From Paenibacillus brevis (lineage in GTDB: Bacteria > Bacillota > Bacilli > Paenibacillales > Paenibacillaceae): 64,000 bases of DNA. The DNA lies in the NCBI RefSeq assembly GCF_018919145.1, contig NZ_JAHLQJ010000002.1, forward strand, positions 248,001 through 312,000, written 5' to 3'. The position numbers and the translations under genes are program-made. The notes beneath the pieces were generated by a model. The model did no database searches. It was not told the origin of the DNA and worked only from the letters and a program-made list of their open reading frames with translations. How positions within the stretch are numbered: position 1 is the first letter of the stretch; each line of letters begins with the position of its first letter. This document shows positions 1-7,816 of this stretch, piece after piece.

Positions 1-1
1 C

Positions 2-94
2 GGTAATCTGAAAGCAGAATTCGGCACGGATGGAATACATATGCTTCCTAACGGCTACGCGGTAGTGCTCCGCAATATGCTGGAATACTTGTAG
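2..94 (+). CDS. SGNH/GDSL-type hydrolase, C-terminal end (partial)
   Basis: The window opens inside a reading frame of 30 codons ending in TAG. Its tail carries a GTDGIHMLPNGYAVVL segment. The D-G-x-H block followed by P-x-G-Y is the last conserved block of SGNH/GDSL esterases, where Asp and His complete the catalytic triad. A rho-independent hairpin follows directly. The start and the GDSL serine lie outside the window, so the substrate cannot be judged. Confidence 0.6.
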   Translation, partial: GNLKAEFGTDGIHMLPNGYAVVLRNMLEYL

Positions 95-99
95 TTATA

Positions 100-138
100 A
101 GGGCCATTCAGGGCAAACTCCTGAATGGTCCTTTAAAT
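100..138 (+). terminator. Rho-independent terminator
   Basis: A 12-bp stem (GGGCCATTCAGG pairing with CCTGAATGGTCC, one G-T pair) and a short loop are followed by a T-rich stretch, just after the stop codon of the partial hydrolase. Confidence 0.8.
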
Positions 139-190
139 TTATGGACAATGTACTATGTGCGGAGTGAGTTAATAAAAATTTTATTTTAAA

Positions 191-278
191 TTGTGAATAA
201 TTTGCGAAATGAGTTTAAAAAGGTTGCGATGTGAAAAATGTCACACTATAATATGATTATAGGTGAATAAATTCACAA
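191..278 (+). promoter_or_regulatory. nox promoter with three FNR/Rex-like inverted repeats
   Basis: A SigA-like promoter is visible: TTGCGA (224-229), 17-bp spacer, TATAAT (247-252). Three related inverted repeats surround it: TTGTGAA-N4-TTGCGAA at 191-208, TGTGA-N6-TCACA at 230-245 in the spacer, and GGTGAA-N4-TTCACAA at 262-278 just after the predicted start site. The middle one fits the Fnr/Crp consensus exactly. All three also fit the Rex consensus TTGTGAA-N4-TTCACAA at 11-12 of 14 positions. Their placement suits repression by Rex, which senses NADH. FNR binding is the alternative. Confidence 0.55.
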
Positions 279-317
279 TTCGATGATTATTCCTAACACC
301 CAGAGGAGGATTTAAAT

Positions 318-1685
318 ATGAAAATTGCAGTCATTGGATGTACTCACGCGGGAACGTCGGCTATTGTCAATATCGCAAAATGCTATCCAGAGGCAGAAAT
401 TACGGTTTACGAGAAGAATGATAATATTTCGTTTTTATCCTGCGGTATAGCACTTTATGTCGGCGGGATGGTTAGTGACGCCCAGGGCTTGTTCTATTCA
501 TCTCCTGAACAGCTCGCAGAGCTGGGTGTGACAACCAAAATGCGTCATGAGGTAACAAAGATCGAGACGGATGCGAAGAAGCTGCGGGCACGTAATCTGG
601 AGACAGGCGAAGAGCTGGAGGATACCTTCGATAAACTGGTTATGACGACAGGCTCCTGGCCGATTGTACCGAAATTTGAGGGGATTGAGCTGGACAATAT
701 TTTGCTCTCTAAAAACTTTAACCATTCCAATACAATTATTGAAAAGTCCAAGCAGGCCAAGAACATCGTGGTCGTCGGCGCAGGTTACATCGGGGTCGAG
801 CTGGTAGAGGCTTTCCAATTGAACGGGAAAAACGTAACGCTGATTGATGCGGAGCCTCGTATTCTAAGCAAGTATCTTGACGCGGAGTATACGGACCAGA
901 TCGAAGCTTCTCTGCGGAGCCGCAATATTGAGCTTGCTTTAAGGGAGAAAGTTACAAAATTCACAGGTGAAAATGGCAAGGTGAGCAAGGTTGTGACAGA
1001 CCGTGGAGAATACTCGGCAGACTTGGTCATCCTGTGCATCGGCTTCCGTCCTAACACAGGGCTTCTTCGCGGACAAGTGGATATGCTCGATAACGGCGCT
1101 ATTATCGTAGATGAATATATGCGTACAAGCAAGAGTGATGTCTACGCGGCCGGTGACAGCTGCGCCGTATTCTATAATCCGACCCAGACCCATGCTTACA
1201 TTCCGCTGGCTACAAATGCGGTTCGGATGGGGACGCTGGTCGCTCGAAATTTAATGACCCCTACGGTGAAATATATGGGTACGCAAGGCACCTCGGGAAT
1301 TAAGATTTACGAGGACCATATTGCCGCAACCGGGATGACGGAGGCCTCGGCCAAGGAGGCAGGCATTGATGCGGAAGCTGTGACCGTTAACGATCATTAC
1401 CGGCCTGAATTTATGCCTACGCATGAGACTGTGATGCTGAAAGTGGTCTATGAAAAATCAACCCGGCGGATCCTCGGCGCACAGATGATGTCCAAGGTGG
1501 ATTTGACTCAATCGGTCAACACTCTTTCGGTCTGCATCCAAAATGGCATGAAGATGGAAGAATTGGCTTTCGTGGACTTCTTCTTCCAGCCGCATTATAA
1601 CAAGCCATGGAATTTCCTGAACAGTGCAGGACTTGGAGCGTTGCCCGAAGTTCCGCAATCCGCCCACGAGACGGGGCGTGTCTGA
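318..1685 (+). CDS. nox: NADH oxidase (H2O-forming type), FAD-dependent
   Basis: 455 residues, the usual length of the NADH oxidase/NADH peroxidase/CoA-disulfide reductase family. An FAD-binding fold opens the protein (IGCTHAG, residues 6-12). The single redox cysteine C42 sits in the SCGIALY motif typical of the group. An NAD-binding Rossmann motif follows (VVVGAGYIG, 151-159), then the second FAD motif (AAGD, 277-280) and a C-terminal dimerisation domain from about 330. The SCGIALYxGG block and overall similarity favour water-forming NADH oxidase, which regenerates NAD+ using O2. Peroxidase or CoA-disulfide reductase activity cannot be excluded from sequence alone. The start has AGGAGG ten bases upstream. 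The redox-type promoter and the neighbouring FNT transporter support a role in fermentative or microaerobic redox balance. Confidence 0.85.
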   Translation: MKIAVIGCTHAGTSAIVNIAKCYPEAEITVYEKNDNISFLSCGIALYVGGMVSDAQGLFYSSPEQLAELGVTTKMRHEVTKIETDAKKLRARNLETGEELEDTFDKLVMTTGSWPIVPKFEGIELDNILLSKNFNHSNTIIEKSKQAKNIVVVGAGYIGVELVEAFQLNGKNVTLIDAEPRILSKYLDAEYTDQIEASLRSRNIELALREKVTKFTGENGKVSKVVTDRGEYSADLVILCIGFRPNTGLLRGQVDMLDNGAIIVDEYMRTSKSDVYAAGDSCAVFYNPTQTHAYIPLATNAVRMGTLVARNLMTPTVKYMGTQGTSGIKIYEDHIAATGMTEASAKEAGIDAEAVTVNDHYRPEFMPTHETVMLKVVYEKSTRRILGAQMMSKVDLTQSVNTLSVCIQNGMKMEELAFVDFFFQPHYNKPWNFLNSAGLGALPEVPQSAHETGRV

Positions 1686-1713
1686 ATTTTCTGCGATCTC
1701 CGTGATCTCAATT

Positions 1714-1756
1714 CTGTGAAGTTTTTCACTTCGGGGAAGGTATCGTGACTTATGTT
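1714..1756 (+). promoter_or_regulatory. FNR-like (or Rex-like) box and -10 upstream of the FNT transporter
   Basis: TGTGA-N6-TCACT lies at 1715-1730, an exact match to the Bacillus Fnr consensus. Read as Rex it matches 11 of 14 positions (1714-1731). A -10-like TATGTT at 1751-1756 places the box about 40 bases upstream of the expected start site, the class II activator position. No good -35 is present, as expected for an activator-dependent promoter. A second -10-like TACAAT occurs at 1781-1786. Confidence 0.5.
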
Positions 1757-1841
1757 ACTTATTTGAGGCGCTTCGCACGGTACAATATAAAGCGGATTTT
1801 AAAGTAGCCGAATAGAACAAGTCACAAAGGAGATTGAAATC

Positions 1842-2666
1842 ATGGCTTATAATAAACCGGATCAAATCGCGAAAGTCACGGTAGAGATGGGTGTCAAGAA
1901 GGCGCATAATCCGCTGTTGACCGTGTTGATTCTCGGATTTTTGGGCGGGGCGTTTATTGCGATGGGCTTCCTGCTGGATATTCGCGTTATTGCAGGAGCA
2001 CCGGCTGAATGGGGCGGTATCTCCGGCTTTATCGGAGCAGCGGTGTTCCCGATTGGTCTGATCCTTGTATTGCTTGCCGGCGGTGAACTGCTGACAGGCA
2101 ATATGATGGCTGTGCCGCTGGCGCGGATAGCGGGCAGGATTTCCACAGGCGAGATGATCAAGAACCTCCTGTTGATTACGATTACTAACTTTCTCGGCGC
2201 TCTGTTTGTCGCTTACTTCTTCGGGCATGTTGTGGGCCTGACCGGAAGCGGCGTGTATCTGGAGAAGCTGGTGGATATGGCTGGACACAAGCTGGACGAT
2301 AGTTTCGTGCAAGCGTTCGTCTCGGGGATCGGCTGTAACTGGCTGGTAGCCCTGGCTGTATGGCTCTCTTATGGGGCCGACAATATGAGCGGTAAAATTC
2401 TCGGCATCTGGTTCCCGACGATGGCCTTCGTTGCAATCGGCTTTCAGCACGTGGTCGCCAACATGTTCTTGATTCCGGCAGCGATCTTCGAAGGGTACTA
2501 CTCCTGGGGAGAATACCTGATTAACTTTGTACCGGTATGGCTGGGTAACTTGACCGGCGGAGCCTTGTTTGTAGCAGGAGCTTATTGGCTCGCCTATCTG
2601 AAGGATGGCAAGAAGGAAGCGGCTGCTCCAGCTCAGGAACTGGTGTCTGAGCGTCAGGCCGGGTAG
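1842..2666 (+). CDS. Formate/nitrite transporter (FNT) family channel
   Basis: 274 residues with six hydrophobic segments, the size of FocA/NirC channels. Family marks are a glycine-rich first helix (LGFLGGAFIAMGF), GGELLTGNMMAVPLA around residue 85, and GFQHVVANMF near 200, whose histidine corresponds to the pore histidine of FocA. It would move formate, nitrite or a related small anion across the cytoplasmic membrane. Formate export fits the adjacent NADH oxidase and the low-oxygen-type promoter, but sequence does not settle the substrate. The start follows AAAGGAG. A good terminator closes the unit. Confidence 0.85.
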   Translation: MAYNKPDQIAKVTVEMGVKKAHNPLLTVLILGFLGGAFIAMGFLLDIRVIAGAPAEWGGISGFIGAAVFPIGLILVLLAGGELLTGNMMAVPLARIAGRISTGEMIKNLLLITITNFLGALFVAYFFGHVVGLTGSGVYLEKLVDMAGHKLDDSFVQAFVSGIGCNWLVALAVWLSYGADNMSGKILGIWFPTMAFVAIGFQHVVANMFLIPAAIFEGYYSWGEYLINFVPVWLGNLTGGALFVAGAYWLAYLKDGKKEAAAPAQELVSERQAG

Positions 2667-2703
2667 TAGTAAGCCGATGGTAAGCAATTCCTAAGGGACA
2701 TTA

Positions 2704-2748
2704 AAGAGGGCAGACGGTTGAATGAACCGGGTCTGCCCTTTCTTTTTT
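2704..2748 (+). terminator. Rho-independent terminator after the FNT gene
   Basis: AGGGCAGAC pairs with GTCTGCCCT around a 15-base loop and is followed by TTCTTTTTT. Confidence 0.85.
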
Positions 2749-2763
2749 GAAATTCTATTGAAG

Positions 2764-3900
2764 TCAAGGCTTCCAGATCTGGTAATTTCCGCTTAAGGCC
2801 AGGAGTGAGAAGAAGTACAAGCAGTTATCGTAATAGCGCCGGTCGCCCGTCCGCAACGGCGTATTCCAGAACAACTCCACGCTCACCCGGGCGTGCTCCC
2901 CTTCTGCAGCCAGAGAGGCCATCGCATTAGTTGCCAGCAGCCCGACGGGATGCAGCGATTTTTCCTCAAACGGTTTGCCCTCGATCGTGTATCTGCGATA
3001 ATCCTCCGGCCGCTTGTCGGTGAAGAATGCCTGAATTCTTTCCGCCACACCCCGTTCCCACGGGTCCGCCGCGAACCATTCCCAGTCCAGCCCCAAATTG
3101 GCGGCTACCCGATATGAATCGCTGAAGAAGTGTCCGAATCCTCGCTCATTATTCGGCGTACCGTCATAATAGGCGTATTCAGGAGCCAGACCGGTTTCGG
3201 GGTGGCAGGCGGATTTCAAGTACTCACGGCTGGCCGATGCCGCTTCCTTCCAGAACGGACGATCCTCGGGATAGGCCCACAGCGCAAACAATTCATAAAA
3301 ATGCGGCAAATGGTAGGATGGGTCCGAGAATTCACAGTTCGGAATGAACTTGATCAGCTTGTTGCGCGGATCCCACATCGGATCGCCGATCCCGTCTTCC
3401 CCTTTATGAAGGCAGGTCCGGAGCAAATCGCGCGCCTGCGTCCCATAATTGAATGGTGCTTCCCGGTCGCCCCACCGGTGGGACGCAAAGAATAGCGCCA
3501 ACGCAAAATACTCCTCCCCGTCAGGGGCCGGCCCATCCGACAGCCGTGAACCGTCCGGGGCACAGGACCAGGCGAAATATCCCGCATTTACTCCTTCGGT
3601 CATGTGCATATGCGCCACCGTCCATTTCCAAAGCCGATCAAACACCTCCTGCCGATCCATTTGCACGGCCATCATCATACCGTAGGACATTCCTTCGGTC
3701 CGCACATCCAGGTTGCCGGTGTCGAGCATATACCCCATATCATCGCCGGACTCATGATAGATTCGGGTATCCTCCCCGCCCTCGAACAATTCCCGCCAGG
3801 TCTCCTCCAGACGCTCGTGAATCTCCGCCTTCTCATACCCGAATTCCGCCAGCAAGTTTCTATATTCCCCTGTGAAAAATGCTCCCGCATGATTATTCAT
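2764..3900 (-). CDS. GH8 reducing-end xylose-releasing exo-oligoxylanase
   Basis: 378 residues, matching the exo-oligoxylanase branch of glycoside hydrolase family 8 (Bacillus halodurans enzyme, EC 3.2.1.156). It should remove xylose from the reducing end of short xylo-oligosaccharides. The proton donor is probably E69 in the VRTEGMSYGMM block and the base D261 in HFFSDSYR; both lie within two residues of the positions known for that enzyme. The Leu-His-Pro element (316-318) that blocks the cleft and makes the enzyme exo-acting is present. No signal peptide is seen, so it works inside the cell on imported oligomers, in line with the transporter nearby. The name must not be confused with the Rex redox repressor. 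RBS GGGAGG lies about 10 bases upstream. Confidence 0.88.
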   Translation of the reverse strand: MNNHAGAFFTGEYRNLLAEFGYEKAEIHERLEETWRELFEGGEDTRIYHESGDDMGYMLDTGNLDVRTEGMSYGMMMAVQMDRQEVFDRLWKWTVAHMHMTEGVNAGYFAWSCAPDGSRLSDGPAPDGEEYFALALFFASHRWGDREAPFNYGTQARDLLRTCLHKGEDGIGDPMWDPRNKLIKFIPNCEFSDPSYHLPHFYELFALWAYPEDRPFWKEAASASREYLKSACHPETGLAPEYAYYDGTPNNERGFGHFFSDSYRVAANLGLDWEWFAADPWERGVAERIQAFFTDKRPEDYRRYTIEGKPFEEKSLHPVGLLATNAMASLAAEGEHARVSVELFWNTPLRTGDRRYYDNCLYFFSLLALSGNYQIWKP

Positions 3901-3970
3901 CGGTTCAAAAGCCTCCCTGTACCTTCATTTTCAAACCAATTTATTCATCTCCCATGTTATTATCTCCTTT

Positions 3971-3985
3971 AGTAAAGCGGTTTCA
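3971..3985 (-). promoter_or_regulatory. cre-like site (CcpA)
   Basis: AGTAAAGCGGTTTCA matches WTGNAARCGNWWWCA at 13 of 15 positions. It lies in the gap between the acetylesterase and the GH8 gene, where it could repress GH8 when preferred sugars are available. Confidence 0.4.
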
Positions 3986-4014
3986 AAGATTCACTTTTAA
4001 AGGAATTACCTTGT

Positions 4015-5877
4015 TTATTTCAGATGTCCTGTGCTAAACGGCGAGGCCGGGAGGCCCTCCCGATTGTACAGATTTGCTTGCGCGGGATTGTTGGCCCAGG
4101 CATATCGAACATGAACAGGCTGCTTAATAAGGTCATGCATGACGAGGACGGTATCGCCGGAAATCACGGCTTGCGCTGGAACAAACACATCTTCCGGCCC
4201 GCAGACCGCGAACCCTTTAAGCACTCCGCCGCCCTTGGCGACCAGCCCGCTTCCGGTATGGTCGAACCGTAGGCGTACGCCATCTCCGGTAAGCTCCATC
4301 TCTTTGAACATCGGCCCGCTGAAGATCAGGTCATTTTCGCCATAAGCCAATCTGAGGGCGCCTAGCGCTAAACGCTGGCCGACGGTTTTCTTGTCCTGCG
4401 GGTGCAGATCGTTGTATTCGCCGATATCTATCGTAACGGCCATCGCCGTGCCCGGAATCTGCAGCCCTTTGCGTTGTTCCTCGCGAAGCTCGGCCCAATT
4501 GGTCTGCGGATCGCCCTCTTCGCCCAAGTTGGCGAGCTGCGTATAGATGAAGGGGAAGTCCCCGACCCCCCATTGGCCACGCCAATCCGCAACTAACACC
4601 TCGAACAGCTTGCTGTATCCGGCAGGGTGATCCGTATTGGACTCGCCTTGGTACCATAACGCCCCCTTGATCCGGTAATCGCGCAAGGGCGAGATCATGC
4701 CATTGTACACCCCGGAGGGTTTATAGTGAAAAAATGTCTGCTGCTGCATAGCCTCGGTAATGGCTCCGACCCGGTATTTCCAAACGCCGATGAGGTCCAA
4801 TTCCTGTCCGCAGGCCAGCAGTCGATAAGGCATATCTTTCACAAATGCTCCTGTATTATGAGTACTGATGACGCGCACGGCGATTGTATTTTTTCCGGGC
4901 TTTAATAATCCGGCGGGAATGGAGTAGCGCCTTGGCGGATACCTGTAGCCGGTATTGCCGATACAAACGCCGTTAACATAAGTATCATCCGCATCAATGA
5001 CCGTTCCCAGCTTTAAGCAGGCGTTGCCTTCGGTCATGGACTTGGGGAGGTCGATCTCCTTGCGGAACCAGACACTGCCCCGAACGTGCTCAAGCTCGCC
5101 GCCTGTCCATGATCCCGGAAGCTCGAAATCTTGCCAATCGGCGGTATTCCATGACTCGCTGTACCAGCCTTCTTTTAAACCAAGATCGGCGTTATTCAGG
5201 CGGACATACCAGGTATTGCCCCGCTCTTCGTCCGCCGCCTTGGCGGCAATGACATATTGGTCGTCTTTGCATTGCTCCAGGACGTCTTCATATCCGCCAA
5301 TACGCCGAAGGGATCCTTCGCTGATCCATGCCTCAATCGGCGTTCCTCCTACCGCGGTTAAAATCAAGCCGATAGGGACCTGGTGTTTTTCATAGATTTC
5401 TTTGGCAAAAAAGAAACCGGCGGCGCTAAAGTTCAGCACATCCTCCGAGGTGGCGGCAATCCACCCGCCTCCCGGCAGCTCGCTTTGCGGAGCATGGAAA
5501 TTATAGCTTATCGGCATGGAGAACTGGCGAATCCAAGGGAGTTGAACATCCTTCACCTCATCGGCCAACAAATCAAGGGTCCGGCGGACAGGCAGCTCCA
5601 TATTGGACTGGCCGCCAAGCACCCACACGTCTCCGACGAGAATATTCCGGATGACGCTTGCCTCGCTGCCAGCCGAGATCACCATCTCGAACGGACCGCC
5701 CGGCTCCGTCTCGTCCAAATCAATTCGCCAGTCCCCGGCGGAATCGGCAAACGCATCGTATTTTTTTTCGTTAAAACGGATCTGTATGGCCTGCCCGGCC
5801 GCGGCTTTACCCCAGATGCCGACCTTTTCGTTTCGTTGCAAGACCATGCCGTCGCTCAGAATGCTGGATAAAATCAT
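4015..5877 (-). CDS. SGNH-type (sialate O-acetylesterase-like) carbohydrate acetylesterase
   Basis: 620 residues from the chosen ATG. It carries the bipartite catalytic domain of the sialate O-acetylesterase-like (SASA) family: nucleophile serine in VLGGQSNMELP, the GALWYQGESN block, and the DLHPQDK block with the catalytic His/Asp. A beta-sandwich insert of about 100 residues resembling GH2 sugar-binding domains lies between the halves (FELPGSW to about VRVIS). Next to xylan enzymes it most likely removes acetyl groups from imported xylo-oligosaccharides, as shown for some related enzymes, rather than acting on sialic acid. No signal peptide is seen. The start is set by AAGGTGGAG seven bases before this ATG; an upstream in-frame start at 5916 has no such site. 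Confidence 0.78.
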   Translation of the reverse strand: MILSSILSDGMVLQRNEKVGIWGKAAAGQAIQIRFNEKKYDAFADSAGDWRIDLDETEPGGPFEMVISAGSEASVIRNILVGDVWVLGGQSNMELPVRRTLDLLADEVKDVQLPWIRQFSMPISYNFHAPQSELPGGGWIAATSEDVLNFSAAGFFFAKEIYEKHQVPIGLILTAVGGTPIEAWISEGSLRRIGGYEDVLEQCKDDQYVIAAKAADEERGNTWYVRLNNADLGLKEGWYSESWNTADWQDFELPGSWTGGELEHVRGSVWFRKEIDLPKSMTEGNACLKLGTVIDADDTYVNGVCIGNTGYRYPPRRYSIPAGLLKPGKNTIAVRVISTHNTGAFVKDMPYRLLACGQELDLIGVWKYRVGAITEAMQQQTFFHYKPSGVYNGMISPLRDYRIKGALWYQGESNTDHPAGYSKLFEVLVADWRGQWGVGDFPFIYTQLANLGEEGDPQTNWAELREEQRKGLQIPGTAMAVTIDIGEYNDLHPQDKKTVGQRLALGALRLAYGENDLIFSGPMFKEMELTGDGVRLRFDHTGSGLVAKGGGVLKGFAVCGPEDVFVPAQAVISGDTVLVMHDLIKQPVHVRYAWANNPAQANLYNREGLPASPFSTGHLK

Positions 5878-6087
5878 GGTTCTCCACCTTTCAGAAGGAT
5901 CTCGTTGGATACTCATTCTACTGATGAGGGCTATTTCCTTCTGAGTATAAGCACATACAAATTACTGGCAAAAGAGAACTAAGATTTTCACGATAAGAGC
6001 TTAATTTTCGATATAGAGAATGTACGGGTTCTCATTTAGGTTGAGGGTAATAAGTTTTCCTGTTCTCAAACGACAAGGGTATGTTAG

Positions 6088-6110
6088 CATAATTAATGAG
6101 TACGCTTTCA
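6088..6110 (+). promoter_or_regulatory. -10 (CATAAT) and cre-like site before the first response regulator
   Basis: CATAAT at 6088-6093 is followed by ATGAGTACGCTTTCA (6096-6110), which matches the cre consensus at 13 of 15 positions. The cre-like site would overlap the transcription start, a repressing position. The -35 is weak. Confidence 0.4.
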
Positions 6111-6151
6111 AAAAGAGCAAACCAGTTCAACTTCAGGGGAGCGATATATCG

Positions 6152-7696
6152 ATGATGAATGTGCTATTGGTGGATGACGAGCCTTGGGTAATCGAGGGGC
6201 TCCGCACGATGGTGAATTGGAAGGATTACGGGTTTCAAGTGTGCGGTGAGGCCTCCAATGGTCCTGATGCATTCAGGATGATTCAGGAGCTTGAGCCGGA
6301 GCTGGTTCTGACGGATATTAACATGCCGGTGATTAGCGGTTTGGAGTTGATTGAGCGATCGAACCGGGTGATGGCTAGACCTCCGAAGTTTATCATATTG
6401 AGCGGGTACGACAATTTTAATTATGCGCTTACCGCGATGCATCAGCGGGTTACGGAATATTTACTTAAACCGATCGACGAGGAAGAAATTGAAGCGGTGC
6501 TGTTCCGCCTGGGCGAGAGAATTGTGGAAGAGCTTGAAACGGAGCAAAGCCAAAGCCGCATGCATTTTTTGCTGGCGAACAATTTGCTGAACCGCTTGAT
6601 TCAAGGAGAAGACAGTGAGCAACTGATGCATCAGACAGCACATGCCCTTCTGCTTCCGGAGGATGCCTTGCTGCGCTGCGTTCTGATTGAGGCTTCCGGG
6701 GACACTTCCGATTTGCGCAGCCGGGTGCGGAAGTATTTTGCGGAAACACCGGGGCGTATATTCGAGGATAGTGCGGGAAGGCTCGGCATAATTCTGCCTG
6801 ATGATAAATTCCCTTTCTGCCGGGTACAGGAGCTCGCCGTACGACTTTACAATGAACTTACGGATGAGTCGAACGGGACGGTAATCGTAACGGTCAGCAG
6901 CGCTCTTCAAGGAATCGGTTCGGTTCGCGAACTGTATGTACAGGCGCTCGAGATTAATAAATGCAAGCGTTGTCAGGGAAGAGACGGTGTGTATAATTAC
7001 AGGGATTTGCGGCAGGACGGAAATTCCGGCAATTACGCCAAGGAGAAATTCAAGCAGCTTCTCGAGCTTGTGATGACGGCCCAAACCGGTAAAATTCACT
7101 CCGCCGTGGAAGACGCGCTGGCTTCCATTACAGAAGGGCTGCCCGACCTGAAGCATGGCATGGCCCATGTGGCCGACCTCGAATTGAATCTTTGCAGACG
7201 GATCGGGGAAATGAACGGGGAACCGGATGCATTCATGAAGAAAGTCCAGGACGAATATGGTAATACCGGGAGCTTCGAGACCTACTCGTCCTTGAAAAAA
7301 TATGTCCTTGAGCTTTGCCTGGAAGCGGCTAACGACCTTGCTAGGCTGGAGGAAAAGAACGAGAATAATACGATCTTCCATGTCATTCAATACGTGGACC
7401 GGGAATACCGCGGCAAGCTGCAATTACAGGACCTGGCTAAAATGTTTCATATGAATTCAACCTATCTCGGTCAGTTGTTTAAAAAAGAGACCGGTAAACC
7501 GTTCAACGATTACCTGAATGAAAAAAGAATCGAGGAAGCCAAGCGGCTGCTGAAACGAACTCAGATGAAAATTTCCGAAATCGCGCTTCAGGTCGGATAC
7601 CCCAATACGGACTATTTTATCAGCAAATTCAAATGCAAGACGGGGATGCTGCCCTCTGTCTACAAACAGGAATCCAAGAGGAAAACCGCGGGTTGA
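6152..7696 (+). CDS. YesN-type response regulator (receiver + AraC HTH)
   Basis: 514 residues. The N-terminal receiver domain has the acidic pair in LLVDDEP, the phosphoacceptor D55 in LTDINMP, and the conserved lysine in YLLKPID. A central region of about 250 residues follows. The C-terminal AraC-type double helix-turn-helix runs from about residue 410 to the end (LAKMFHMNSTYLGQLFKKETG). It is the likely partner of the YesM-type kinase downstream and should control the xylan genes on both sides. The start is the ATG pair at 6152/6155 before MNVLLVDDEP, behind a CAGGGGAG ribosome site. An upstream in-frame ATG at 6020 would add 44 residues before the receiver fold and is less likely. Confidence 0.85.
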   Translation: MMNVLLVDDEPWVIEGLRTMVNWKDYGFQVCGEASNGPDAFRMIQELEPELVLTDINMPVISGLELIERSNRVMARPPKFIILSGYDNFNYALTAMHQRVTEYLLKPIDEEEIEAVLFRLGERIVEELETEQSQSRMHFLLANNLLNRLIQGEDSEQLMHQTAHALLLPEDALLRCVLIEASGDTSDLRSRVRKYFAETPGRIFEDSAGRLGIILPDDKFPFCRVQELAVRLYNELTDESNGTVIVTVSSALQGIGSVRELYVQALEINKCKRCQGRDGVYNYRDLRQDGNSGNYAKEKFKQLLELVMTAQTGKIHSAVEDALASITEGLPDLKHGMAHVADLELNLCRRIGEMNGEPDAFMKKVQDEYGNTGSFETYSSLKKYVLELCLEAANDLARLEEKNENNTIFHVIQYVDREYRGKLQLQDLAKMFHMNSTYLGQLFKKETGKPFNDYLNEKRIEEAKRLLKRTQMKISEIALQVGYPNTDYFISKFKCKTGMLPSVYKQESKRKTAG

Positions 7697-7701
7697 TTTT
7701 G

Positions 7702-7794
7702 CCCCTGTAGGGTCTGCCTACACTCCGTTCCTCCTTCTTCCGCTTCTCGGAACCTTCTCGGTGCTGGAAAGCTGACTTTTTGAATACGCGCTTG
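7702..7794 (-). repeat. Dispersed inverted-end repeat, copy A (truncated, reverse orientation)
   Basis: Read on the minus strand it begins with ATTCAAAAAGTCAGC, continues CAGCACCGAGAAGG and GAAGGAGGAACGGAG, and ends after the hairpin TGTAGG-N5-CCTACA. The second half seen in the other copies is missing. It fills almost all the space between the first response regulator and the kinase. The same blocks occur at 35746, 39264 and 60819. Confidence 0.8.
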
Positions 7795-7816
7795 AAGGCA
7801 GGGTGGTGCATAAATC

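Noticed and set aside
1755-2687. 310-codon open frame on the minus strand opposite the FNT transporter
   Set aside because: It is the complement of a gene with clear membrane-protein motifs, has no ribosome site, and its translation looks like random, His/Gln-rich sequence.
2764-3900. Possible cellulase or chitosanase assignment for the GH8 gene
   Set aside because: Length, the Leu-His-Pro loop and xylan neighbours fit the exo-oligoxylanase branch; endo-acting GH8 enzymes are normally secreted, and no signal peptide is seen.
6020-6151. Upstream start for the first response regulator
   Set aside because: It would add 44 residues before the receiver fold, lacks a ribosome site and includes the predicted promoter and cre-like site.
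6461-7423. 320-codon minus-strand frame opposite the first response regulator
   Set aside because: Antisense shadow of a gene with intact receiver and HTH motifs; no ribosome site or recognisable domain.
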